Of a stretch of DNA of 64,000 nucleotides, positions 31,601 to 45,500 are shown in pieces. The stretch lies in assembly GCF_030867095.1 (NCBI RefSeq), contig NC_081828.1, positions 47,779,434-47,843,433 of the forward strand, written 5' to 3'. The translations under genes and the position numbers were made by a program. Under the pieces are notes generated by a model. That model ran no database searches. It worked only from the letters and a program-made list of their open reading frames with translations, and was not told the origin of the DNA. The DNA comes from Alligator mississippiensis (taxonomy: Eukaryota; Chordata; Crocodylia; Alligatoridae). How positions within the stretch are numbered: position 1 is the stretch's first letter; every line of letters begins with the position of its first letter.

Positions 31601-34600
31601 ATCCTTGTTGTGGCAATGCAGACCTGGCCCCTACCCTGCCATCTACCCAGAGCAGGGGTGGGCAATTATTTTGGACAGAGGGCTGCTTACCCAGTTTTGG
31701 CAGGCTGTTGAGGGCCGCATGGGTAGCGCCACCCCCTGGTCACCACCTTAGTCCCAAGACATTGGGACATTGGTCCTAATGTCCCAGGGCCAGTACCAGT
31801 GGGGCCCAAAGCGGGGCACAGACTGGCAGGGATCAGTGGAGCTGGGCTGGGCTGCACCAGCAGGGAGAGGGGGGGACCTGGCCTGGCTCCATAGAGCTCC
31901 TGCTGGCCGGGACCCCACACTCCTGCCGCCCTGCTCTGAGCCCTGCCGGCACTGGCTCCAGGGTACTGGTGCAGGCCCCGTGCTCCTGCTGGCTCCTCGC
32001 CCCCTCACTCCCAGTGCCCCCCAGCCCTGTGGTACAGGCAGGGGGTAGCGCACAGCCCTGACCCCCTGTTCGCCAGCAGGGAAGAAGCTGGTGCTGAGTG
32101 TGGGGAAAAGCGGCCCCTCGCCTGCCCCATGCCTGGCGGTCCCTGCTGTAGCTGCTCACAGCCCACATGGGGCTGTCTGGAGCAGGCACAGGCAGCCCCA
32201 CGTGGGCTACAAGCGGCTGCACACGGTGACAGCAGCTGCGGTTCCCCCTTCCCTCCCCCCGCTTGCTGGGCAGCCCAGAGGCAGTGGTGGCAAAAACTGC
32301 CTAGCGCAGCAAGTGGGGGGGCTGCTGTTGCCATGTGCAGCCCCAATGGGTGAGCCCAGAGCCAGCGTGGGGCCCAGGCTGGCTGTGGGACCGGGTTAGA
32401 AGCTGGTGCTGAGTGTGGGGGGGGAGAGCAGCCCCTTACCTACCCCGTGCACAGTGCCCCGCGCTGCAGCCGCTCACAGCCTGTGTGGGGCTGCCTGTGC
32501 CTGCTCCATACAGCCCCACGCTGCAAGCGGCTGCAGCAGGGAGCACCAGCCATGGGGCAGGGAGGAGCTGCTTTCCTCCATGTGGGGAAGGAGCCCAGGG
32601 AAAAGTTGTGTGGGGGTGGGGGGAAGCGGCCTCTCCCCCACCCTGTGGCCAGTGCTCCCTGCTACAGTCGCTCGCAGCCTGTGTGGGGCTGTCGGGGGCA
32701 GGCACAGGCAGCCCCGGGTGGGCTGCAAGCAGCTGCAGCACAGGGCGTCAGGCCCGGGGCGGGTGAGGGGCTGCTTTTCCTTCCCCACTTTCAGCTTTTC
32801 CCCAGGCCACTCTTCCCCAGGCTCCTCCCCTGCCCTCCTCCCCCCCTTACCTGCAGTTCCAATGTGGGGCAGCTATGTGGTCTCGGGCCAGAAGCCCCTC
32901 CTGGGGCTTCTGGCTGTGGGGGTGGGACTGGGCAGATCCTGCTGTTGTGGGAACCCGCTGGGCTTCCCCTGGGTCCTACTGCCCTTGGTTCCTGTCATTT
33001 TTGACAGGAACCAAAGGCAGATAAATATTAATTTTCTAAATTTTTTAGGGGCCCCACAGGCCAGATAGAATGGCCTCCCAGGCTGTATTTTGCCCACCCC
33101 TGACCCTGGAGCACACATGCCAAGCAAAATGCCTTTGTTGCGTGCCACGCTCTGGCACCTGTGCTGAGGATTGCCTATCCCTGCGTTACAACTTAAATGA
33201 TAGTTAGGGGAAGGCAGCTGTCTCAGTAGGGAGGCAGCTGCATGGACTAGATATTACCTGAGGGACACCACAGTAAAAGCTTAGGAACCTTATTGAAAGG
33301 TTCTGCTGCAGAACCTCTTTAACTTCAGCTGCTTGCATTTAATAACTTTATCATTAGTAAAACTGATTTTTAGAGATTTTTCACTGATTAGGCTGAGAAA
33401 ATTGTCAAAATGAACAGTGTGAATAGTGACACCTACTCTGTGTTATTGTAATTGTCTCATTTTTAATAATCCAAGATCTTGTTACCAACAGTTTATTTGT
33501 AAACTGCTTGTTGATGATGTTCCTTTAAACACCAACATCTGGGAGGGACAATGAAATTGTTCTTTTCTTGCTGATTACAAGCAAAGACAATACTCTAATG
33601 ACCTCCAGTGAACATTAGGTGGTATTATGGATTTAGTAGCTGGCGTGTTAATGGGTACTCTTTTGGCAGAGGTACTTTATTTTGGCTGAGATGAAATTAA
33701 ACCCTTGTCTTCTATCAATCCCATGAGAAGTTTACAGGTAGTTAGCCTGGAATAGAAGCAGATTCCAGCTCTAATACTTACTTTTTTCAAACCTAAATTC
33801 TGTCTCTTAAAGCAGCTTCAGCTGTATCCTGTAATCTTAATTTATTTTCTTAAACTGCTACACTCATCTGCTTTCCACCCCTAGAGCTAGCTGCACTTTT
33901 TGTGTTAGATGATAAATTTTAGCCTCTGTGTATATGAAAGAGAGAAAGTGATCAAGTGAATGCTTTGAGTTGAAAGATGCTATGTAAAATAATTTACTGC
34001 TGAGGAGTTGTTATGCATTTCCCTCAGATGTCTATTTGTGTTTTGGAATCTTGTAAGAGGCCCCTGTATCCTGCAAGGATACAAGCCTCATAAAAGCTTG
34101 GGATAATGAAGAAAGCTCTGGGAGCCAGCAGAGCCAAATACAATGAAGAAACAGAACAGCCCATTTATTTAGCTGACTTGGGGTTGCAGGCTGGCTGTGT
34201 TTCCATTTGTACTTTTCAGCATTATATGCTACAAGCTGATCCTTTGTCAGCTCTTCCTTAATCCCACTGTATTTGCTGATTTCCCCAGCCTTACATTTTG
34301 ATGGAAGCTAATCCCAGAATGTCTGCATAGCTGAGTGTGAATCTTTTATCCTTACATATGCATTTCTTCTTCAGTCTTCTCTCTTTTAATCGACCTGAGT
34401 ATTTAGAGCAGCTCCCAGCCTTTTGGGGGGGTTGGGGGAGAAAGGGGGAGGAAATAGCTAGTCTAGCATGTGAGAATCAAGTGCTGCCTTCTGTCTTTCA
34501 CACCTCTAAGCCACTGAGTCATCTTTCATTCTCTATGCATATATATACATAATACACACATAATGCGGCTAAATTATTATTTTGGTTGAGATGCATGCCA

Positions 34601-37600
34601 TCAGATGGTGTCCTTTTAATTCACACTTCTGTGCCTGTGTATAGCAGAAACCCCCAGGACATAACATCAAGCATCTGGTTTGAGCCTCTGTGGAAATTCC
34701 CAGGTCCATTGATGGCCAGCCTCTGCACTAACCAGACAGAAGTTATAGATGAGCTAGGAGTGCTAACTTTTGGGTTTTTTTCTTGCATCTGTTCAATTTG
34801 CTTTACTCATTAAGCAACATTTCTTTCCAGTAGGAAAGAGACCAGAGACAACAGTGATAGGCCTAGTATAAGAAACTGAATAGAGTAGAATTCACACTTA
34901 CAAGGCCCTTTTTCAGTGGTTTTATTTCAAATTGATTTTAGTAGAGTCTGCTTTGAGGAAGGATATTCCATTCTCCCTGTTAGGGGGTGCTGGTGCACAA
35001 ATCCAACCAGCCGGTAACATGGCTCGGTTATTTTTTTATCTTTTAAAAAAAATCATGGGCATGTGTGCCTATGTGTGTATTCCAAGGTTTCAATAACTGT
35101 AGAATACATGCAATATCTTCCTTAGGTTCCCTCTTCAGCTCCCACAATCAGCCAGGGCCTCCTGATTGTGGAAGTAACTGAGTAAGCCACCTTGCTAGCA
35201 GAAGGTGTAACCTTAACTAAATCTGCCTTAGGGTGGAAACAAACATCACCTTTGCTGCCATAACAATTTCATAGCAGCACAAAGCAAAAGCAAATAGATG
35301 TTCATACCCAGTGGGGCTGTGGTAAAAGGTAGTAACAGTTTGTGCTACTTTATTGCAGCAGACATCCATTTGTTTTATGGCAGGAGAATGTTGGTAGCCG
35401 AGAGCTGCCTGTACTCTCCAGCTGCCATAGGCAGGCGCTCTGAGAGCTTGAGGGGCCTGATCCTGTGCACCTTGAATTCCCTGGCAAAAGCAGGCCTCTC
35501 AAGCCCTGGGAGTACCTGCCTGGCACAGCTGATCCATTTCATTTGGTGACATCTATTTCTACCCTTATGTTTCATAATGTTCAAGGTAATTGCAGGAACC
35601 TGGGAAAGCTGCTCCAGGGCCACATTTAAGGTGACTTTGTGGTTAGAAAAAACCAGATGCATCTTCTGAAGCTCACCTTTGGGTATAAAATCCACTCTCC
35701 TCTCCCAAGAAGTAGTAGTCCAGACTTTTCTGTGTCATGTTTAATTTCATCAGGGTCCCTTTTCCACTGAAGACAGCAACTGTTCCTGCTCAAAAAATGC
35801 TTAGGCTGCAAGCCTACATGGGAAACATTGCCCAAAGTGGTGTTAATGAGGCTCTTTTACTCATGCGCTCTCCTTGGAGATGGTTTAAAAACCCTGAAGC
35901 ACAATCCAGCCTCATTGACTTGTTTGTTGAGAGCTAAATTTTGTATTGGGGGATTTTGTCCCAGTTTGCAGTCCATCTCCCCAGAGATAGAATACCTGCC
36001 CTCTGCTCTGAGCCCATGGGCATTCCTAAACTAGGAATGCAAGTCAATTAATCTTTATCTAAGCTTTCCAAGCTTTATTCAAGCTTTCTAGCATTTCTTT
36101 GTGGTATTTCTGAGGTAATCCACACTGGGGGAGAGTTTCCCAACATTTTATGTGGGGGAAATAACATTTTTTTAAATGATGATAAAGCTGTGGAATGGGC
36201 TATAAAAGAGGAGAGTGGGTGCAGGGAAGGAGTTGAGAGTCAGTATTGCAGCAGAGGGATTTGTCAGAGGTGTCAGGAAGAGAGAACAGTGAAGGATATA
36301 AAAAGGCTAGAGTGGGGAAAAACAAGCTATTTGAAGTGTACAGAGACTGAACAGGAGCAAGCAGCAAAACCCAGAGGGACCCTGCTGAATCTGTGAAACC
36401 AAGATATGAGGAAAAGGTAATGGTCTGAAACATCTGAATATGATGAGTGGAGGGGAAGGGTGGAACAAGAGGAAAAGCATTCTAAGATTCAATGGAATTA
36501 TCCGAACTGCTTGGAAGAGAACAATTTCCCTGTGGTTAGTGCATTTGACACAATAATGAGGGGAAAAGATGTGATCTATTTCTTAAAATTCTTTTTCCTT
36601 TAAGCATTCAGAAAATGTATTGTTCAGTGGCAAAGCGAGGTTAGATTTTTCTTTTAACCTAGTATGGCTGATGTGAGAATATTTTCAGCTGCTAGTGATT
36701 GGAGCAGTTCACTAATACCATTGTACAAGAAACCAGAGATGTATAATAAGAATTAAGCCATCCAGTCCATCCCCAAGAGCCAATTCAGGTTTCTTTACTA
36801 CCATAAATAATTGAATAACATAATAATCATTATAATAAAAATCATAATAATCAGTCCATTCGGCTTTTAAGTACCCTTGATGGTGAAGTTTCTACCACTG
36901 CCTTTGGGAGGCTAGTCATTCATTAGGCTGATTGGAGTTTTGCAGTTGCACCACACTTAGGGTCTGAATGGTGTTGCCTTGTTGGTTCATCTCTGTCTTG
37001 GGGTGCAGAAGGGGTTGTTATGTGAGACCACCCCGCCTTTCTCCCACACCATGTGGCCCTGGACTCACCCTCAGCTCCCTGAGCAGCATGTCATACTGCC
37101 CCACCCCATGGAGGTAGAGGCAGGAAGCAGCAGCCAGAGGAAGGAGGGGGAACTTGAAGACTCCAGATGCTATTGCATTTAGAGCAATAGGAGAGCAATG
37201 GAGGAAGCGGCAGCTGGCCAGGAGCTTGGAGACTGCATTTAATTATTCACAGGATGCATGCAGCCCATGGGCCACCAATTGGACAGTCTCGCTTCAGGCC
37301 ACTGTAACCACTCCAGCTACCTGAAAGAGATTCTTCTTCAGTTTTTCTTTTTCTTTCCTTTCCTCCATGTATATTTCCCCTCTTCCATTCCTTCCTGTCA
37401 CGCAAAGTTTAGATGTTCACCAAGTCCCTCATTTTGAAAAACATTGGTTTAGGCTGCTTTAGTAACTTACTTAATTTAGGTGTGGTTTTTTGGTTTGTTT
37501 GCACAGACAGCTGGGTTGAAGGGGAATTGTGTCCATCTTAGAATAGACAGCATTGTAACAGAGCCACTGCTGATGTTTGGTGGGAGACAAATTGATGATA

Positions 37601-40600
37601 GTGCTGTTTCATGGCTTACTTCTTGCAGGTGTACCAGCACGCGACCAGGAGAGACCGGAATGGACGTGACGAGCCGCTGCACACTCGGAGATCCCAATAA
37701 ACTGCCTGAGGGGGTGCCACAACCTGCTCGTATGCCCTACATCTCGGACAAGCACCCTCGGCAAACCTTGGAGGTCATCAACCTTCTGCGGAAGCACCGG
37801 GAATTGTGCGACGTGGTATTGGTGGTTGGTGCTAAAAAGATCTATGCCCACAGGGTGATTCTGTCAGCCTGCAGCCCTTACTTCCGAGCCATGTTCACTG
37901 GGGAGCTGGCTGAGAGTCGGCAGACAGAAGTAGTGATTCGAGACATTGACGAAAGGGCCATGGAACTGCTGATTGACTTTGCATACACTTCCCAGATCAC
38001 AGTGGAAGAGGGCAATGTCCAGACCTTGCTGCCAGCCGCTTGCCTCCTCCAGCTGGCTGAGATCCAGGAAGCCTGCTGTGAGTTCTTAAAAAGACAGTTG
38101 GACCCTTCCAATTGCCTGGGCATCCGAGCATTTGCTGACACTCACTCCTGCCGTGAGCTGCTGAGGATTGCTGACAAGTTCACGCAACATAACTTTCAGG
38201 AGGTAAGCTGCTGTCTGTGTTGGTTGGGCTGAAACTCTTGTTACAAACATGGCTTGGGAGAGTTCTTGGCATTTCTTTGTTTAATGCTTCCTTACAAATT
38301 CTGCCCTTCCATCAGCAATTGGTCTTTATACCTAGTCAATGGTAGCTGTAGCTGAGTACCAAGTAAAAGATAGTCTTGGAGCAGTAGAGCTAAGTTGCAT
38401 TGGTTATTGATCCCGACCACTTATGTCTCATCATAATGATTATTGATCCAGACCAGTTATTTCCCATCATAATGATTTGAACATCTCACATACCGTAGAC
38501 TAGGGGTGGGCAGTTGTTTGGGCTGGAAGGCCACTCGGGGAGTTTTGATGGTCTGTTACAAGCTAAGTCAGTGCATTCCTCCCTCTCCTGCCCCCAACAG
38601 CTCACCAAAATTCCCTAAGTGACTTTGCCTTAGGGGCTGGGCCCACACTCTCACTATCCAGAGATCCTGAGGTCTCCATGAAGACCAGTGTGGGACCTGC
38701 ACGGGCAGGGCATGATTAGCCAGGTGGATGGGATGGGGCTGTGGGCAGGTGGAACATGGTATCTGGGAGTGGAACAGGCAGGCAGGGCTGGGATCATGGA
38801 GTGAGATCACAGGGCAAGGGCAGGGTCCGGGGCAGAACCATGATCCACTCCTTGTACACTCCTGCCTGTTGCAGGGATGTGCGGCCAGATCCCAACCCCA
38901 CACTGTCACCACCCTGCGATCCCAGCCCTAACCCTACCCATCCATCCTGCTTTTAGATGCCTCTCCCTGCTTGCCTGCCTGCAACCCCTTCCCATCCATC
39001 TGGCTGAGCATGCCCTGCCCTCGTGTGTCCTAGGCTGGTTTCCATGGAGAACCCTGCCCACCCACTCCATCGGGCACCCCCAGTAGTGGGTGGAGAGGGA
39101 ATGGGCTGGGGTGCCCAGGTAGCAGTACTGAGTCTGGCAGTGGCAGCAGCTGGAAGGAGCCACAGCTGCTGGGGCTGTCAGGAAGCAGTCTGGCCACCAA
39201 CCCAGCCCCTCTGTGCACCCTGAGGGCAGTGGGACCAGCTGCATGCACCATGGCCTGGGCTGCTGCTGTGCCTGGACCAAGCAGGGCCAAGGGCCCCACT
39301 GTAGACCAGATAAAATCCCTTAGGGGGCCGGATGCAGTCTGTTAGCCATATTTTGTCCACCCCTGTTCTAGACAGTGAACACAGGTGTGGCAGTTCATAT
39401 GACTTGCTTCTGGCCCTGATACAGTTTGTGATATCCCATACTTCTTTTGAAGTGTGCTGCACAACTGGGGTATAAAAAACTAAAAGCCCAAACATGGGAT
39501 CATTCATTCAAAAAGTCATGGAATATAAAGTGGAATTAAGAGATTGGGGAGAAATGGAGAAGATGAGCAGAGAGATGCAGAAATCTAGAGATGCAGAAGT
39601 CTCAGTGGAGGCCTCAAGTCCCATCCTTCATCAGAACTAGGATTTCACATGTGTTATTCAGCAACAGTTGTCTGAAAGCAATTCAAACATGTATTTCCAG
39701 ATACAGCATTTCTAAACCCAAGTCAGTATGTTTGCTTTCACACCTCTTCCTACCAGGCTTGAAAACCTTGCCAGATGCCACCTTAGAAAAGGACCAATAC
39801 AAGAATGTGGAGTCCCAACAATGGGTCCCTATTTCTGATGAGAAGTCAGATATTTTTCCAACCACAGGTCCCAGCTTGCTAGAAAGGGACCTGGGTTTTC
39901 CACCAGGGTACTTTTTCTTAGCCCTGTTTGTCAGGAACATGCTATATATCTCAGCTTCTGGCTAGGAAGTATCCCCTGAACATTACGACCAGTTCACCTC
40001 AGATGTCAGGAGAAAGGTCTTTCTTTATCTTCCATTTCTTCCAGATCTTCTCTTCCAAATCTTGCATGTCTGTCTCTCTGCAGTCAGGAGACTGCTGATA
40101 AGTTGCAGAAATCACATTAACTCTCCCCGTTTTCCTTGCTACCAGTTTTTGGGTCCCTGTCCACTGCGAGTAACTAATGTCTGTCCCTCCAATGTTGCTT
40201 ATAGATTTTTCCAGTTGTTGCAGCAGGTAATTGACTTGACCAGTAGCAGCCCACATACTACAATTTTTTCAGGATAGCCCTTGTGGAAACTGACTGGAGT
40301 CTTCTTAATTTCAGTCTGCTACTGATTAGTGTAGTGATTCTCAATCAGAGTGCAAGGGCACCCTGGGGTACCACCAGATCCTTTGAAGGTGCCAGGAGAT
40401 GTGAGGGGGGATAGATCTCCCTCTCCCCACAACTCCTGGCACCTTCAAAGGATCTGGTGATACCCCAGGGGTGATACCCTTGCACTTTGGTTGAGAATAT
40501 ATAGACATATAGATAGATATCTATATATATCATCATCTAACATAAAACTTTCCATCAAACATTTAATGTGGTTTAAAGAAACCACGCACCCGTTACAATA

Positions 40601-42528
40601 AAGGCCTCTGCACCCAACCGTTGCCCTTCCCTAACCCAATTGCAGTGTCTTAGTCCAAGCCCTGATTTACATTCTCAGTTCGTTCACTGTCCTTGTCACT
40701 GTCGATGTCGCTGTCACTTCTGCTGATCCTGTTCCTGTCTTCCTTGCCGGCTCCGGGTCCAATTGCATTGTTATCCTTCTCGTTCTCCCTGTCCTTTTCC
40801 CCTCCTGGGGGGTCTTTGAACAGCCTGTGCCAAGTGTCCCTTTTCCAGGTGGAGTTGACTGCATCTTCTCTATCCTCTTCCACCACTTTCTGGCTCAGAA
40901 ACATTTTAACACAGTCTGTTTCTTCGAGCTCTGTGTGTCTGTGCATCAGAAGGTTCCTGCATTGCCACAGGGACCTCCTGATGCTGGACACAAACTGGTC
41001 AAAACGGGTTGTCAGGGACCCCTGCTGTGTCCATACAGTGCTGTCTCCCTTGTCATCAGTGTGAGGAGATAAGTGGATGAGCTAAGCAGATAAGCCAGAC
41101 TCAGCTTGTCTCTGCCTGGAGGACCCCCCCACCCTTACTGCCAAGCCCCTGAGTAAGGAGGTAAGTGCTATAAATGGGTGCCATTCAGTTTGCAAAAGTT
41201 ATAAAGCACTGCCTCAAGTCCAGTGAGGAGTGTCTTGAGTCCAAAAAGGTTGAGAACCACTGAATTAGTAAAATTATGCACAGGAGCAGATGCACTTGGG
41301 TTTGACTGCCAGATGCATGAAAAACAATGTTTCACAGCTTTAACTGAATACAGACTGCATCAATCTACAAGTAAAATACATCTGGAAGACTTTTCCCAAC
41401 TGCAAGGACTAGAAAACCAACTTCCTTTTTCACATGAGAGCCTAAATTGTGTAGAACTTGAGGATTTGCCAAAGGCATGTGAATTTGTCAAGCCCTGCCT
41501 TCTAGCTAGCCATTCTACATGTGGTTTTACTCTATGCCTGTTCTGCATTTCATTTCTTATGCTGCTTTTTCATGGACAGCAGGGTGGGGAGTGAAATGGT
41601 AAACAGTTGATCATTTATTTTCTATGCTCAGTGGTTTTAATGGGTAGAGCTGTTTTGTTTTCATTTTTACACAAGTGGGACATACTTACTGCACTCTAAA
41701 AAAGTTATTTAGATGCTTGTAATTTTGTATTGAACATTTAAAGCAGGAGTATACGCAGCTGAAATCTGGGGCTGTTCTGAGCTCCTTTCTATGGGGACCT
41801 TCTCTTACTGTTGCAACAGCCAGCTCTCTGTCATCATCTTGCATCTGATCACATGCCAAGCAGAAGCTTTGGACTCAAAACAGCTCCCATTTTCAAATAC
41901 TTATAAATTACTAAACTAAACTGAAACATGGCCTGTGGAAAATGGATGCCTAGATCACAGTGGTGTTTATAGGAATGATTTTTATTAAAGAAACAAACTT
42001 GGAAGAAGGTTGATATTTTTAATGCCCTTATTTCCATAACCCTGTCATGGCCTTTATAAAGTTCTCTCTCTCTCTTCCTGCTCCACCACTTTTTTCCTAC
42101 AAAAAAAAGGTTAAGGCCCCATTTAATTGTAACCCTCATCCTTTCAGCTATTGTATTTGCAGCAAAAAAATAAACTAGAATCCCTTGTGAAATCCAGTAG
42201 CCTGGCTTCTTACTCGCCCAAAGTGAGGGCTGAGAAGTGATACGAAGCATCTCCTCCTCATCAGAAACCAGATGTATGTGGCGGCACTAACCTGGAAGAA
42301 TGAAATAGAAGATGGGAATCACCTGGATGGCAGTGTAAAGCATTAACTACAGGCCACACCAGGCATTTTGAACACATTCTGACTGCTTCATGTCTTCTAC
42401 AGTGATAACCTGTAGTTCTGTTAATCTTTATGTATGTTGCTATACTGCATCATTAACTTCTTGGTGAAACATCTCTTGGGATTTTCCATTTCCCTCAGTT
42501 TAATTGCCTGCCTAATTCCCCTAGTAAA

Positions 42529-42586
<58 letters not shown>

Positions 42587-45500
42587 CCCCCCTCCATAAA
42601 ATAGATCTGTCACTCCACTCTGTGAAGGCTTTCTTCTGTAATACTTTTTTCTGAGCTTGACATCTGTGCAATGGGGAAATTCATGCCATGACAGACAACT
42701 CATGCCTGGTAGCAACAGCCAAAGCCCTTGCCATATACTCTGTAGTCAAACACTTATTCAGTGTCCAGTATATAAATATAATAATCACAGTTAACACCGT
42801 AAGGTAAATTCTCCTGGTTTTAATTACTGCTGAGAAGCTGTTGTGTTCTATACAAGGTCCTGCATATGGCTGTAAGCTGCAAGCAAGCAGTCAAGTGGCC
42901 TATTCATTTCAGTCAGGCAATTACCAGTCCTCCTGGATAATTGGGATAGAAGTGGTACTTGCATTCTTTTAAATAACTAGTTGTTTAATTTGCTAACTTA
43001 CAAGGTTACACTTAAGTAGCAGCTTGGTTTGCAGAAGCACTAACACTATTCCTGGATCCTACCACCAATTATGAAATAAATTGAGGACTTTCAGGATATT
43101 GCTTCCTTAAAGCTTCTCTTGCTTTCTAGAGACTTATGCCGTATTTGCAATAATTGGAGCCAGTTTTAGGCACAATCTACCATCTTCAGGTGTGAGAGGC
43201 ATATTGTACACACTTGCTGACTTATGATCAACTGAGTTTCTAACCCTTTGTCTCGAAGTGGACTCTGAGGCTGCAGCAGTTCACAAGTAACTTAATCTCA
43301 GCCCCTCATTTGGTCATTGACAACTCTGCACATCCTAAAAACCAGATCTGCTGACTTTTGCTGCCTTTTGGTTTCCTTTTAGCAATAGCTGCTATTACCA
43401 GCATCCTGGATCTCTTCTAATATTCAAGCAGTCTTCTAAAATTGGTTCTTCAGGTAATTAAAAAGTCCATGTCCCTGATCCTTGTATAGAAATCACAGAA
43501 GAATTTATTTATATTAATCATCTTGAAGCCAGGATGCAGAGCTCTTGCAGATATATTTCTAACTGGGGAGCCTTATATCAATTGCTTTCTGTAGCTGAGC
43601 TTCTCAGCTGTCATAGTAGGGTTCTAGGAAAGGTATGTGGCTTGCCATCTCCACAGTTCTTGTTTTTATTACCATCTTGTACTGTTCCCATCCTGGTATC
43701 TGTATGCCTAAGCGTGCATACCCACCTCCAGAAATCTCCCATCTGCAGCATGCATTGTTTTTACTTGATCTAAGCATAGATTCTCTAGTGGTGGCTGAAA
43801 CCTTCTGAGAAGTTTACTTGCTATCTTGGGTACAGAAGAAATTAACATGTTTGCAGATTGTAAGTGGTTTATATTTCAGGGCTGATCAGTCCCTGGGGTT
43901 TTAGGAGGCTCCAATTCCCTCCTGAGTACATTTGCACTCAGGCACACTGCATTTTATATTTAGAGGGAGTGAAGCAGAGGTAGGATCAAATGAGCCCATC
44001 TCCCTGTCCCGAGACACTTTCCCTTCTGCTACAAATCGGCGTCAGGAAGACTTTTCCTTAGTTTCTGCAATGTCATTGGTAAATTATTTCTGAGACTGCT
44101 ACTTTGGGTCCTGTTCTGAATTTATTACAAATAAAATGTCTTTATTCTGGTGCCACTTTCCTCCAAAATATTTACCAGCTGCAGAAAATGTTTCTTTCTC
44201 TTATACATTACATTACACATGGCAAATGAAGAGGCTGGCTTTAAACAAGGGCTCTGCTTTTCCTGAAATTTTGATATCCGATCAGCGCATTCTTTGGATT
44301 AACTCCTTAAAGGCATCCACAGAATTTGTACATCCCCTTCATTTGCATCACCATTTGAGGGTTGCCTGGGCCGTGCTGGTGGGGCCCAATTCTGAAGGTT
44401 GCAGAAACCTTTCACCCTCATTGGAGTCAATGAAAGGGGTCAGCAGCTTGCTGGATCAGACCACTGGATCCTAAACTAGGGGGGAACATTTCTCTTTTAT
44501 ACCTTTGCAGTGAAGTGTAGAGGCCATCTGTGGTTTTGGTGCTCTGAAACACTGTCCTTACCTCTTTCTTTATTGCTATTCCTTTGGACAGGTGATGGAG
44601 AGTGAGGAGTTCATGCTGCTGCCAGCTAATCAGCTCATAGATATCATATCCAGTGATGAGTTGAATGTTCGCAGTGAGGAGCAGGTGTTCAATGCTGTGA
44701 TGGCCTGGGTGAAATACAGTATTCAGGAGAGGCGACCTCAGCTTCCCCAGGTAACTTTGAGTACGCTTGAATGTGTGGCTTCTTTATATGTAGTAGGAGA
44801 CATTGGATTTTGTCAGTGTAACAGTGGAAATAATTCCCTGCAGAACTTCCAGGTGTGGTAAAACCCTTGTGTTTTCTAACCAGCTGGACCATAAAACCCA
44901 TATCTAGATATTTCAGTAAGAGACCATTTAAAATGCTTACAGATAAGCATTGCTATCCTGAATTACATCATTGGTCCATCTAGTTAGTGGTGTCTCCAAC
45001 ACCAACAGTGGCTTCAAAGGATTGTGCAAGAAGCCCCAAAATGGAATAATGGAGTAACCTGCCCCTACAGGAAGTGTTGCATTAATCTCTGGCAATAGAC
45101 TTAATATCTGAGAATTTTATACTAGGGCCATTTGGAACATTGTGGATGAAATGTACCCTTTTGTTGGAACTGAAATATTCTATAGATGTTTTGGTTTTGA
45201 CAAAATTTTCAACTGAAAGTTTTAATTCTGATAATTCTGGGGTGCCTTCTTTACAAGCAGTTGCAAAATACTGACTATCCTGTCCTTTTCAGTCTGGAAA
45301 AGGATGTTTTGGCATAATTCCATTTAGAAAAAATGTCCTAAAGTTCTCATGAGAATGATTTGTTTTCCTCCAGTCTGCTCTAGTTTTATCTTTTTTTCAG
45401 CTTCACCCCCTTTGCAAGACCATATGTCTGCCAGCATTGTATTATATGCCTTTTTGTGCCTTTAAATTGTGAGCTGATTGTGGCAGGGCCCCTATGTTTG

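Larger units (their letters stand above)
31495..33183. mobile_element. Outer hAT transposon (host of a nested hAT)
   Basis: It begins CAGGGGTAGGCAATG and ends GGATTGCCTATCCCTG, a clear inverted terminal pair. Flanking 8-mers cattagag (31487-31494) and cgttacaa (33184-33191) share 5 of 8 bases. Most of its length is a second hAT inserted at 31653-33102. Its own sequence remains at 31495-31652 and 33103-33183. Confidence 0.82.
38203..44591. other. KLHL20 intron with hAT elements and a CA microsatellite
   Basis: The intron holds hAT elements at 38501-39365 and 40332-41262 and a (CA)n run at 42531. The remaining stretches (39370-40320, 41270-42520 and 42600-44580) show no exon or element I can name. 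Confidence 0.5.

Noticed and set aside
31687-33148. Overlapping open frames up to 220 codons in the GC-rich block
   Set aside because: The whole block is nested hAT transposon with tandem units, and frames occur on both strands.
42521-42715. Open frame with a long Cys-Val run
   Set aside because: It is simply translation of the (CA)n microsatellite.
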